Positions 34,445-43,476 of a DNA stretch of 64,000 nucleotides are shown one piece after another; position 1 is the stretch's first letter; each line of letters begins with the position of its first letter. The notes beneath the pieces are model-generated. The model was not told the DNA's origin. It saw nothing but the letters and a program-made list of their open reading frames with translations, and searched no databases. The stretch is from Siphlonurus alternatus. Taxonomy: Eukaryota > Arthropoda > Insecta > Ephemeroptera > Siphlonuridae. Made by a program: the position numbers and the translations under genes. The stretch is from contig OX463788.1 of assembly GCA_949825025.1 (NCBI GenBank), forward strand, positions 25,500,069-25,564,068, given 5' to 3'.

Positions 34445-35835
34445 GGGCGAGGTGCTGGTATCATATGTGGGTAATACATTTGATTTGCAGGTGGTTGTAC
34501 AAATACAGGTACGTTGGGTTGATTGACAACCCCCTGCTGATGCTGGTTGGGAAGGTAGTATAACATGGGAGGTGCAACAGGTGCTGCTTGATGGGATGGT
34601 ATATAATTAGGTTGATTTAAATTTGGTAGTGGTATTTGGGGTGGAATTTGCATGTCTGCACGTGCGGGCGCTGCAGGCTGCTGTGCTGGGGGGACTGGGG
34701 CCAGTGCTGGATCTGCGGCCGGGCATGGAGCCCGAGTACCCTGCACATCACCCGTCCCTTGGTAATTATACTGTTGATTTTGATTGGGAACTGGATTTAC
34801 TTGGGGGGGTATTAGATTGTGGTCAGGTTGAATATTATAGTAAGCTTGATCTCGTGACTGACGATAATCAAGTTGGGGTTGGTGTACTGGAAACTGCCGC
34901 CCCTCTGGGTGGACAATGTTGTGTTCACCCGCGCCCCGTGGGGCTGGGGTTGGATCCACAACGTATTGGGGTGGTTGATGGTGAGCTTCATATTGCTGCA
35001 GAGGAAGAGGGTTACCATAGTGAACTGTTTGTTCACCTATCGCACCCTGTGGTTGATTGATTAGAATAGGATGCTGTTGTATTGGTTGGTTGTAAATCAG
35101 CTGTTGACTCGGGCCAGGATTTGAATAAGTCAGTATTTGTTGTTGGGGTTGAGTAAACTCAACACGTCTATTATCCTCCACGGATATCTGCGACCCCCCA
35201 GTTCCAACACGCGGGGGTGCAGGGAGGTTGTACTGTTTCCTAATGGCACCTGTGTGACGCGGTTCAGCTGTGGACTGCGAGGGTTGACAACCGCGTGACT
35301 GACTTCGGTCACCTGGTGGGTCATCCCTGCGTCCCTGATGGGGTTGTGGTAGGGGGAGTGGTCGAGTAGGATTTTGGAATTCGGGTCGAAAATCCGGGTG
35401 TTGTTGTTGTGCGCTTATAGGGTTGTCGGTACGATAAGCTAAAGTGAAAGCCATTTCTTTTATTGCAGTGGTTCTCCCATCATCTATTTCGCAGTCAGAA
35501 TTTATTTTTTTCTCTAACGCGTTAAGTGCGTTTCGTAATCGCTGTATTTCAGACCCTCTATTCGCTTGAATTGGAAGCGCCGCAGCTTCATCTTGCAAAG
35601 ATAGGAGGGTGGAGGCGGCTGCGAGGCGCTCCCCCTCTTCTTGATCTGCTGGGTGCACTTGTTGGTGCCCGAAGTGTATGTTGGTGCCAGTCATGTGGAC
35701 CTGGCTCGCCGTTGATGCAGCTGCTTGACGCTCAGAAGGCGCTCCTGCTGCGGGGGCGCCAAAGAGCTCGGCGATCACACCTGGTCTGGTATTGTGATCC
35801 CCGATCACCCCCCCGTGGGGAGGTACACGAGACAT
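34354..35835 (-). CDS. gypsy gag N-terminal extension, Pro/Gln-rich
   Basis: 493 codons from an ATG at 35835. It contains a short coiled-coil-like heptad stretch at about 93-115 (SEIQRLRNALNALEKKINSD) followed by about 350 residues rich in Pro, Gln, Asn and Tyr (repeated QQ, PQ and NQP words), which predicts disorder. Its last residues (PWQQGNKYHLFAYPSQ) are a frame-shifted reading of the gag sequence that follows, so frame 1 must shift by -1 near 34440 to reach the gag core. No classical slippery heptamer is obvious, so either programmed shifting of another type or a one-base indel is possible. The ATG lies within a strong splice-donor consensus (AAG|GTATGT), meaning splicing would remove this start. 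Confidence 0.75.
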   Translation of the reverse strand: MSRVPPHGGVIGDHNTRPGVIAELFGAPAAGAPSERQAAASTASQVHMTGTNIHFGHQQVHPADQEEGERLAAASTLLSLQDEAAALPIQANRGSEIQRLRNALNALEKKINSDCEIDDGRTTAIKEMAFTLAYRTDNPISAQQQHPDFRPEFQNPTRPLPLPQPHQGRRDDPPGDRSQSRGCQPSQSTAEPRHTGAIRKQYNLPAPPRVGTGGSQISVEDNRRVEFTQPQQQILTYSNPGPSQQLIYNQPIQQHPILINQPQGAIGEQTVHYGNPLPLQQYEAHHQPPQYVVDPTPAPRGAGEHNIVHPEGRQFPVHQPQLDYRQSRDQAYYNIQPDHNLIPPQVNPVPNQNQQYNYQGTGDVQGTRAPCPAADPALAPVPPAQQPAAPARADMQIPPQIPLPNLNQPNYIPSHQAAPVAPPMLYYLPNQHQQGVVNQPNVPVFVQPPANQMYYPHMIPAPRPWQQGNKYHLFAYPSQLSVGGETGELHLNS

Positions 35836-35840
35836 ACCTT
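35832..35840 (-). promoter_or_regulatory. candidate splice donor in gypsy leader
   Basis: Minus strand GAAG|GTATGTC, intron start at 35837. It fits the animal donor consensus closely and pairs logically with the acceptor before ORF3 (28904), which would remove gag and pol. Confidence 0.45.
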
Positions 35841-35877
35841 CACCCCCGTCTGTCCGCGGGTCTAAGGGATGTCCGCG

Positions 35878-36081
35878 CTACGCCGAGACTGACTGACTCC
35901 CCCGGCGCCCGCCACCTCCACGTGACTGGGCGCCCCGGCCGCCAGGGCCGTGATACACCCTCCTCGGTGGTGCATCAGGGGATCGCTCTACGAAGCTACT
36001 TGGAGCTCGCACCTTCTCGCGCTGCTCCCTGGAGGTCTCTTCCTCCGAAGAGGAACTGTGGACCTCACTCCTTGCTGCCAT
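35878..36081 (-). CDS. gypsy leader ORF, small charged peptide
   Basis: 67 codons from an ATG at 36081, ending 42 bp before the long gag frame. Ser/Glu-rich first half (SSSSEEETSREQREK) and Arg/Gly-rich second half (GGRGAQSRGGGGRRGSQ). I do not recognise it. As the first ATG frame of the transcript it may be an upstream ORF or part of an even longer gag; composition and lack of homologues known to me keep it uncertain. Confidence 0.4.
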   Translation of the reverse strand: MAARSEVHSSSSEEETSREQREKVRAPSSFVERSPDAPPRRVYHGPGGRGAQSRGGGGRRGSQSVSA

Positions 36082-36373
36082 CGCTGTGGGACTTGCCTAA
36101 TATTACTGTCGACTCGAGGTCGATGATAAGTGGAAGAAATTCACCGCAGGTATAATATATGACACGCAAGATCAACCCTTATCTGCAGAAAAAATTTAGG
36201 ACGAAGAAAATTGTGTTTGTTTCCGTTTGATAATTAGGGTTTGTTATGAAAAAGAAGTAAACTTAGAGCTTTCGGTATTGTTCAGACGTATAATTACACT
36301 TACGGCAAGTGTAAACGTCACCTTTTACGGGCGGAAGACCCTGCGTGCAAGCACAGCAGGATTTTTTCCTATT

Positions 36374-36393
36374 AATCCCGGACTAAAAGCCCA
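36374..36393 (-). promoter_or_regulatory. candidate tRNA primer-binding site
   Basis: Nine bases after the 5' LTR the minus strand reads TGGGCTTTTAGTCCGGGATT. It begins with TGG (complement of CCA) and continues into CCGGGATT, which looks like the complement of a T-arm, but the acceptor spacing is one base off a standard tRNA, so the primer is not identified. Confidence 0.35.
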
Positions 36394-36402
36394 CACGGGT
36401 TT

Positions 36403-37860
36403 TTACGCACCTGGGCTGCTTCAACTCGAGAACTGTCCGTTGGCCTTGCAGTTGTCTAGGGGTCGAGCTAAAGACAGGCGAGGTCGTAACCCTGTACAAT
36501 GTTTAACCACTAATTTCTATTAAAGAAATACAGCTCTTAGTCTTTCTATACTATTGTAAAATAATAATGTGGGGAGTTGGAGTTGAATTTTGTTTTATAC
36601 CAATAAAAGCTTATATGCACTGTTTTAATTTTATTTAATAAAATCTTTATGCATACAGAATATAAAACTAATTATTTCGTGGTCCCAAAATACACTCAAG
36701 GTCAGTTGAAATTATTGTACAATATTTCAGTAATTTAGTATGAGATTGCTTTAAATAAAACTGTAGGTATATAAGGTGAAATTTAAAATTGGTTTCATAT
36801 AATAATTGTAAGATACAGTACTTACTGGTGGACTATTTGCAAAAATAAATATAATTTAACACACTTGAACAATTTTACACAATACAGCTGATGGCTCGAC
36901 TCACGATAAAAATATGGTCTAGACAGACGTACCAACCTTTATCACAAGCACGATAAAATCACTAAAGAAAATGATATCCCTAGTGATCACTATGCAAGGG
37001 TATGCTATTCCTAAGACACCCGCGCGACGCACCTCGCCTTCACGGATGCCCAAGTCAGACTGACTGTTTTTCTGCTTGCCTGCCCATTGTGTGTAACCCC
37101 CCACTACTAGGGATTGGTTCACTTACGTCACACTTTTCGGGTCACATGACCTCTTTTTGATGCCACTCTGACCAAATAAATACTAAATTTTATGGTGACT
37201 AAATTACTGTATCATATTTGATATTTGACATTATTAAAAAAAATACATGATGACCTTGTTTACACATAATTAATTAATAGTTTACCTTAATTTTTACATT
37301 TAATTGTATTCTGAATGAAATTTATGCTCCTAGGACAAATAAACATTGGGCCGGTCTTGCCAGCCTACTATGCATACCATTTTTTAGATTTACATTTTTT
37401 TAATAAAAACAACTCTAAGTATATGTAATTTACATGCTTTAGTTTTTTAATTTTATTAGGATTATATTTATGATAGCTGGATATGTTTTTAAGCCGAGAT
37501 AAAGTTCAAATTTGTCATAAATATGCCATATGGGCAATAGGGGATCAATAGGCTAATTTAAAACTTTGGATTTAGATGATTTTACAGTTAGAAAATTTAT
37601 TACTTATAGTTTAAAACATTAATTGATTTTTGGGCAATATGATTTTAATATGATTGGTTTGTAATTTAATAGGATGTACTTACTATCCTTTGTTTTAGAT
37701 ATTTAATGACGAGACCGCCCCAGGCGAAATTTAAGAAGCCATTTTTGTTAGTTTTTAAACCGCTCGGCTTTTGTTGTTTACTGCGCATTTTGCGCGCTGA
37801 ATAAACATATGTTTTGAATACAATTTTGGTACATGGCAGCATAGCATGGTGGATGTTACA
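36403..37860 (-). repeat. gypsy 5' LTR, intact, 1458 bp
   Basis: Begins TGTAACATCC on the minus strand and ends GGTGCGTAA. It contains a GC-richer block at 37020-37150 with TTACGTCA and GGTCACATGACC, CRE-like and E-box-like words consistent with a promoter region. Minus-strand transcription would start within it. The other LTR is almost identical. Confidence 0.95.
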
Positions 37861-37864
37861 TATG

Positions 37865-38061
37865 AACTAAATAAAATAATTAGCAAACGGGAGACTTCAT
37901 TGAAGTATTATATCGCACTACAAGACACCTTCATTAATATCAAGTAAATATTTAAAAAAAAATATGTCCTCCCGATTACATTGCATGTTATTTTTTTAAA
38001 TTCCCGACGGCTAATGTCTCGACAGATGACGATCGCGCCGGCTGGGTTTTGGCCTCCTACT
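37865..38061 (+). repeat. repeat family X, right of gypsy insertion
   Basis: Continues the target sequence after TATG: AACTAAATAAAATAATTAGC, GACAGATGACGATCGCGCCG, GGCCTCCTACT. It matches the minus strand of 18960-19195 and then stops where CAAGGACGCTACAG starts. Confidence 0.8.
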
Positions 38062-38131
38062 CAAGGACGCTACAGGTAAAGTAGACTGCATCGTTTTTAC
38101 TAACAAAAGGATGAAGTTTACTCTAGCCGAG
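38062..38131 (+). mobile_element. left end of a hAT-like element, partner end not found
   Basis: CAAGGACGCTACAG is the same 14-bp terminus as the complete element at 51084-51380. It begins exactly where repeat X is interrupted. A matching right end is not seen, and the composite foldback at 38132 has inserted 70 bp in. Confidence 0.5.
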
Positions 38132-39043
38132 CCAAGGTCCCTCTACATATTAAAACCTAAACTACGAGCTTTTTCTAGAAGTCGCGAAACCAGTAACGCC
38201 CTCTCTGATTGGCCGTGACGTCACCCCTATTGGAAATGTACAATTGTAATCAGCCAAATTACAATGAGGAATTTGCATGCGTGAATCTGATTGGCTTAAT
38301 CGAAAGAGGGGGCTGAGAAATACATGTGTGAATTTTATGCGAATTTTTTGAGCACTGCAAGTATGCTCAAATGCATATTTAAAAGATGCACTTTACCTGG
38401 AGGCGATGGCGCATCGCCAGTGACGTCATCGCTATGTCAGGTTCGGTTCACTATTGATATGCATACCTGTACGCACCTGCATAACAGGTAGCCAATCAAA
38501 AACAATCTAGCCAAAATTCAAAATTTCAAATGCCTAGCCTATTAGTTTTAAAACTTAAAAAATGCACATTATTCCATATACGCGTATTGTAAAAACACAC
38601 TGGGAGATAAGTAATATTACAAACGTACCTTTCATCATATTTAAATAATAGAAATTGTTTCGCAAACAGTTTCATTTAATTGAAGAGAAGATGCAATCGA
38701 TGCAATATCAAGTCCTGCCACCAACTTTTCTGTTTAAATTATTGGCGATTATTGGCGCGTCATGCATCAATCAGCCAATAAAAATGTGTAAATTTATCAT
38801 ACTGGACTCCTTCCGTATCTGCTGCTTATCTATTGATTTATTTTATTAAACCTAAAACTGAGCCTCTTTTCTTATCTACGAAGATAGTAGGATGCCGTAG
38901 GATTCAATATTTAAATTTATTAAGACCCTTGAATCATAATTTATCAATGTCTTTTCAACCCCCTGTTTGCTGCTGCTGAAACCAGAAACGGAAGGATTGA
39001 AAAATAAATACAGTTTTAATTTCAACATTTCTATGACGCCTGT

Positions 39044-39105
39044 ACGTGGTCGAGTGGAAAAGCACTCGTCTTCCATGCAAGAGGTGAAGAGTCCAAATCT
39101 CCTCT
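39044..39105 (+). other. tRNA-like sequence in left foldback arm
   Basis: CGTGGTCGAGTGGAAAAGC (A-box-like), CTTCCATGCAAGAGG (anticodon-region-like) and GAGTCCAAATCTC (B-box-like) follow each other in tRNA order. Stems are imperfect. The mirror copy in the right arm is better preserved. Confidence 0.5.
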
Positions 39106-39246
39106 TGTTCATTTTACATTTTTAGTAGCACGAAGAATTAATTCAAACGTACGGGGTAAAATAATCTTATTTTTTCTTACAATATAATCATGTTATACTA
39201 TTATAAGTCACACTTTTTCATTTAAATACGCACTTACAAAAACTTT

Positions 39247-39285
<39 letters not shown>

Positions 39286-39396
39286 CGTTTCATTCAATGA
39301 TAGAAAAATTAATAAGAAATTATAAACAAAACTATTTTACCCCGTTTGAGTTAAAAATATGAAATAAACTTCTTCGTGCTACTAAAAATGTAAATT

Positions 39397-39468
39397 GAAC
39401 CGGGGGAGATTTGAACCCTTCACCTCTTGCATGGAAGGCGAGCGCTTTTCCACTCGACCACATATAGG
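39397..39468 (-). other. tRNA-like sequence in right foldback arm
   Basis: Minus strand: GTGGTCGAGTGGAAAAGCG, CTCGCCTTCCATGCAAGAGG, GGGTTCAAATCTCCC. A and B boxes are close to consensus and the T-arm (GGGTTCAAATCTCCC) pairs. It is part of the repeated arm, so more likely a captured tRNA or tRNA-SINE head than a working gene. Confidence 0.55.
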
Positions 39469-40239
39469 CGTGTTGGAAAAGTTGAAATTAAAACTGTATT
39501 TATTTTTCAATCCTTCCGTTACTGGTTTCAGCAGCAGCAAACAGGGGGTTGAAAAGACATTGATAAATTATGATTCAAGGGTCTTAATAAATTTAAATAT
39601 TGAGTCCTACGGCATCCTACTATCTTCGTAGATAAGAAAAGAGGCTCAGTTTTAGGTTTAATAAAATAAATCAATAGATAATCAGCAGATACGGAAGGAG
39701 TCCAGTATGATAAATTTACACATTTTTATTGGCTGATTGATGCATGACGCGCCAATAATCGCCAATAATTTAAACAGAAAAGTTGGTGGCAGGACTTGAT
39801 ATTGCATCGATTGCATCTTCTCTTCAGTTAAATGAAACTATTTGCGAAACAATTTCTATTATTTAAATATGATGAAAGGTACGTTTGTAATATTACTTAT
39901 CTCCCAGTGTGTTTTTACAGTACGCGTATATGGAATAATGTGCATTTTTTAAGTTTTAAAACTAATAGGCTAGGCATTTGAAATTTTGAATTTTGGCTAT
40001 AATAGATTGTTTTTGATTGGCTACCTGTTATGCAGGTGCGTACAGGTATGCATATCTATAGTGAACCGAACCTGACATAGCGATGACGTCACTGGCGATG
40101 CGCCATCGCCTCCAGGTAAAGTGCATCTTTTAAATATGCATTTGAGCATACTTGCAGTGCTCAAAAAATTCGCATAAAATTCACACATGTATTTCTCAGC
40201 CCCCTCTTTCGATTAAGCCAATCAGATTCACGCATGCAA

Positions 40240-40560
40240 ATTCCTCATTGTAATTTGCCTCATTACAATTGTAATTTGGCTGATTACAATTGTAAAATTT
40301 GGATTGCAATTGTAACACTTGGTTACAATTGTAACACTCGGATTACAATTGTAATGTTCTTAAATTACAATTGTAATACTTGGAATTGCAATTGTAACTT
40401 TTGATTACAATTGTAACTTTTGATTACAATTGTAATGTTAATGATTACAATTGTAATGCTTGTAATTGCAATTGTACTCTGGTTCTGATACAATTGCAAC
40501 ACTTGGATTACAATTGTAATATTCATGATTGCAATTATAATACTTTTGGGGTTGTAATTG
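40240..40560. repeat. ACAATTGTAAT minisatellite
   Basis: About fifteen diverged copies of the self-complementary word ACAATTGTAA spaced 15-30 bp apart with variable joining bases (TTTGGAT, CTTGGTT, TTTTGAT). The left foldback arm has only a single copy at about 38238, so the array grew in the right arm. Confidence 0.9.
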
Positions 40561-41454
40561 GATTAAATTATTTGCATAAAAAAAAATTGGGGTTTAAAGT
40601 GTTATATATACTACATAATATATAATTTATATACTACAGAGTAGAATTAATATAAACATTTACATTCATTAATTTATTTAACTTAATATTTTTTATGTTA
40701 ATTTTTTGGCTTTAACGTATATCTTAGGTACTATATTAAGAAACTTCAATTGAAAGTATTAATTTATTAAATTTTCATTATTTTGGAAAGGCTCGACCCC
40801 TTAATAGGGTACGTACCGCTCTTCAATTTAAAAAATAATAATAATAATAATTCAGATCGAGATGCATCTTCATTTAATATATGAAAAAATAATGTTCATA
40901 AAAAATCAATTTTAATAATTTATACTATAAAAAATTAGGGGTCAACCCCCAACCCAATCCACTTATTATGGTCATATCAATTAACATAAACATTCATCTA
41001 TGCTGCATGAACCTGTAGTTCTCATTTAGTTTTGCAATATTTTTTTTAAATATATAAATTGAAAAAAATAAGAGTCGACCCCTTGAAGGGTCATATAATT
41101 AAATAAGTAAAAAGGTCAGTTGAAGATATACATTAATTTGAAATGTAACAAATATAGTAAGAAAATGAATTCATTTATCTTATCATACGTTAAGGGTCGG
41201 TCGCATGATGCGTAATCGACCCTTAGGTAGTCGATCATTATACTTCATCAAAAGAACTCGATGCTGCAATGAACTTATATTGAACCTAGTCCTCACAGTT
41301 TTTGTCACATATTTTTTTATAAATATTTGCATGCTTTTAATAATGACCCTTGGTATGCCCAAGGGTCGACCCTTAAAATACGTAAATTACAGCTCTGAAG
41401 GAAATTAAAAGGATTGTCATTTTCAGTCTTGCAATTTTTACGAAAAAACAAATT
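40561..41454. other. AT-rich DNA with scattered GGGTCGA words
   Basis: No gene. GGGTC/GACCC words recur at about 40795, 40938, 41075, 41192, 41218, 41363 and 41371, leading into the tandem repeat to the right. Confidence 0.5.
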
Positions 41455-41820
41455 TAAGGGTCTTTTGACCCTTAAGGGTCAAAGGGTCCCAAATTTAAGG
41501 GTCACCATTAGAACCACCATCAAATTTTACCCTAGGGTCGAAATTTATATAACGTTGCAATGAAGTGAACTAAATTTCAGGGTCTTTTGACCCTTAAGGG
41601 TCGAAGGGTCGCAAATTTAAGGGTCGCCATTAGAACCACCATCAAATTTTACCCTAGGGTCGAAATTTATATAACGTTGCAATGAAGTGAACTAAATTTC
41701 AGGGTCTTTTGACCCTGAAGGGTCAAAGGGTCGCACATGTAAAGGTCTTCATTAGAACCGCCATCAAATTTTACCCTAGAAGCAAAATTTATACAACGCT
41801 GCATTGAAGTTAACTCGTAT
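41455..41820. repeat. three-copy 122-bp tandem repeat, GGGTC-rich
   Basis: Units start at about 41458, 41579 and 41701 with AGGGTCTTTTGACCC, then AAGGGTCAAAGGGTC, then AGAACCACCATCAAATTTTA and GAAATTTATATAACG. The first two are nearly identical, the third diverged. Each unit has an inverted GGGTC/GACCC pair. Confidence 0.92.
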
Positions 41821-41882
41821 TTTTCCCATAGCTTATTATTTATTTATATAGCTCAATAATCTTCTTCCTATTAAGAAAGCAG

Positions 41883-41969
41883 TAGCAGCGCAATGGTAAG
41901 TGTATGATCAGCAGTGGTAACCGAAGTACAGCAACGCAGGTTTGGGTTAGTAGTTAGATCGGTGACCGC
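41883..41969 (+). mobile_element. 5S-derived SINE head, diverged partial copy
   Basis: AACCGAAGTACAGCAACGCAG followed by GGGTTAGTAGTTAGATCGGT and GACCG aligns with the head of the 14.2-kb SINE and hence with the 5S rRNA box C region. No body or tail follows. Opposite orientation to the other copies. Confidence 0.65.
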
Positions 41970-41984
41970 TTTTTGTAGATTTTA

Positions 41985-42140
41985 CAATCGTAATTATTAC
42001 AATTGTAATAATTGCAATTGTAGTTCAATACAATTGTAATAAGGCCTTTACAATTGTAAAAATTACCATTGTAATATTGCCAAAACACAATCGTAATTTT
42101 GATGGCTGTACAATTGTAATAGTTACAATTGTAAATTTCC
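41985..42140. repeat. second ACAATTGTAAT minisatellite
   Basis: Eight or so diverged copies of the same palindromic word as at 40.2-40.56 kb, here next to the outer foldback arm. Confidence 0.85.
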
Positions 42141-42147
42141 ACTAGGG

Positions 42148-42310
42148 ACTGAGCCAAACCCCCTCCACTTACTTAGCCTGGCTCTGCCAGGGTTAAAAGT
42201 TGCGACTTTGGAGTTGCGACTTCTGTTTAGGCGCAAAACAGAAAGCTCGTAGTTTCAGCCTTTAACCCTGGCAGAGCCAGGCTAAGTAAGTGGAGGGGGT
42301 TTGGCTCAGT
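42148..42310. repeat. hairpin with perfect 50-bp arms
   Basis: ACTGAGCCAAACCCCCTCCA through GCTCTGCCAGGGTTAAA pairs exactly with its complement at 42258-42310; the loop is about 60 bp and contains two GTTGCGACTT words. Confidence 0.9.
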
Positions 42311-42399
42311 GACGTCACGGCCAATCAGAGAGGGCGTTACTGGTTTCGCGACTTCTAGAAAAAGCTCGTAGTTTAGGTTTTAAGGTTGGACGCTTAGGT

Positions 42400-42880
42400 T
42401 CACATTTTCGTCCAGTTCGCGCAGGACCAATCAGAGAGAACTGTCACTCTCGAGCCTATTTCGTGGCAGTCAGTGATTGGTCGTGACGTCACAGGCTCGA
42501 ACAAAAGCTGCACCAAGATGGCGGAGCGTCAAACCTTATGTAGAGTAATCTTGGGGCCGAGCAGCATCTCAGCCTGAAGATGGTGTAGAAAAGGTAGAAA
42601 AAGCATCCGGAATCCGGAGTGGACCCAAGGTCCCTCTACTGGGAGCTGGGAGTGGACCGGAGTCACGTGACCATTCTCGTGACGTCTTAATAGTCATCCA
42701 ATGTAATTCTTATGTGACTATCATGACGTCATCAAGTGGGCGGAGCTTAAACACTCGAAGACGGCGAACGGGCGAAGGCCATACCTCTCTTCTCTAAGCA
42801 TCTTCAGTTGTTGGTTATCTCAAATATCTCTGGTTGGTTCTGTGTTCTGTGAGTTATGTGCTTGACCGAGGAGAGTACCG
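42400..42880 (+). promoter_or_regulatory. GC-richer promoter-like island
   Basis: The region holds several CCAAT-type boxes (GACCAATCAG at 42424, GTGATTGGTC at 42472), CRE palindromes TGACGTCA at 42484 and 42724, an E-box CACGTG at 42655, a GGGCGGAG box at 42738 and AAGATGGCGGAG at 42515. This is what a TATA-less animal or transposon promoter looks like. The right end of the composite foldback (42555) falls inside it, so the left half belongs to that element. No start site can be fixed. Confidence 0.4.
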
Positions 42881-43110
42881 ACACCCGACACTGCCCAAGT
42901 GGTCCCAGAACGGCCAGAGCGTGGCTAGAGGCAAAGAACTTCGTTCCAGAGTCGAGATTCGTTCGTGAGTTTGCAGACATCCCCACAGTCGATCGCCCAG
43001 TCCTGATCAGGCCAACAGCAGGACTCTCAACCAGGCACGTAGCAGTGGATAGGGAGGAGTCGTTCTTACCCTTCCGAAGTTCCTATTGGTTCCCACGCGA
43101 TTCACTTTAA
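42856..43110 (+). CDS. unrecognised 84-codon ORF downstream of promoter-like island
   Basis: Opens at ATG 42859 region (MCLTEESTDTRHCPSGPRTA) and ends at a TAA near 43108. Base composition (about half GC) differs from the AT-rich surroundings and it follows the promoter-like block by a plausible 5' UTR distance. No domain, signal peptide or membrane segment is visible and I know no homologue. It could be a first coding exon or the leader of a mobile element; coding status is uncertain. Confidence 0.25.
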   Translation: MCLTEESTDTRHCPSGPRTARAWLEAKNFVPESRFVREFADIPTVDRPVLIRPTAGLSTRHVAVDREESFLPFRSSYWFPRDSL

Positions 43111-43476
43111 CTTGGTAGTTAGAGTCAGGACAGAACAATAACCAATCCACCGCTCCACCGCGACAGAAGCTTCTGCGCATGCGCGATTTTCTTTCCCACG
43201 TGAACCGCGCGTGAGTTTTAAACATATTTTTGATAAATCGCGTATCTTCGTTTCTTCCAGAGACAGCAGCGAGTGTATATGCAATCATGCAATGTCTAGA
43301 CTGTAGAGAATTAATTTTTGAGTTAATTAATAATACAAAACTTACGATAATGATTAAAAGTATGCCATCATTAACAAAAATAATAGGATCTATAAGGTGA
43401 TGAAAAAATGTCTGAAATTGATTATATAACAATCAAAACAAAGTCGATATAATAATATATAATGAAGTAATCCTAT

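Larger units (their letters stand above)
23935..37864 (-). mobile_element. Ty3/gypsy LTR retrotransposon, near complete
   Basis: A minus-strand element bounded by long direct repeats and a 4-bp duplication TATG (23935-23938 and 37861-37864). The same target without insertion is present, inverted, at about 19185-19200, which confirms the ends. In transcription order: 5' LTR, candidate primer site, leader ORF, Pro/Gln-rich gag N-terminus, gag with zinc knuckle, protease-RT-RNase H-integrase, integrase tail, ORF3, polypurine tract, and a 3' LTR that a LINE has split. RNase H before integrase is the Ty3/gypsy order. The LTRs differ at roughly 15 of 1457 positions by eye, so the insertion is young. 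Coding lesions (below) suggest this copy is not autonomous as sequenced. Confidence 0.95.
38132..42555. mobile_element. 4.4-kb composite foldback element
   Basis: Ends CCAAGGTCCCTCTAC and GTAGAGTAATCTTGG are imperfect inverted repeats, flanked by GCCGAGC at 38126-38132 and 42556-42562 (7 bp exact, 8 bp with one mismatch), suggesting a hAT-like insertion. Long arms pair from 38150 to 39136 with 39369 to about 40250 and again with 42310-42390 (AAACTACGAGCTTTTTCTAG, AAACCAGTAACGCCCTC). The right arm has gained 40250-42310. The loop contains an A36 tract at 39249-39284. No transposase is present. Confidence 0.82.

Noticed and set aside
38876..39631. Paired 78-codon frames ending NYDSRVLINLNIESYGILLSS-like on both strands
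   Set aside because: Produced by the two arms of the 38-kb foldback and they overlap the tRNA-like segments.
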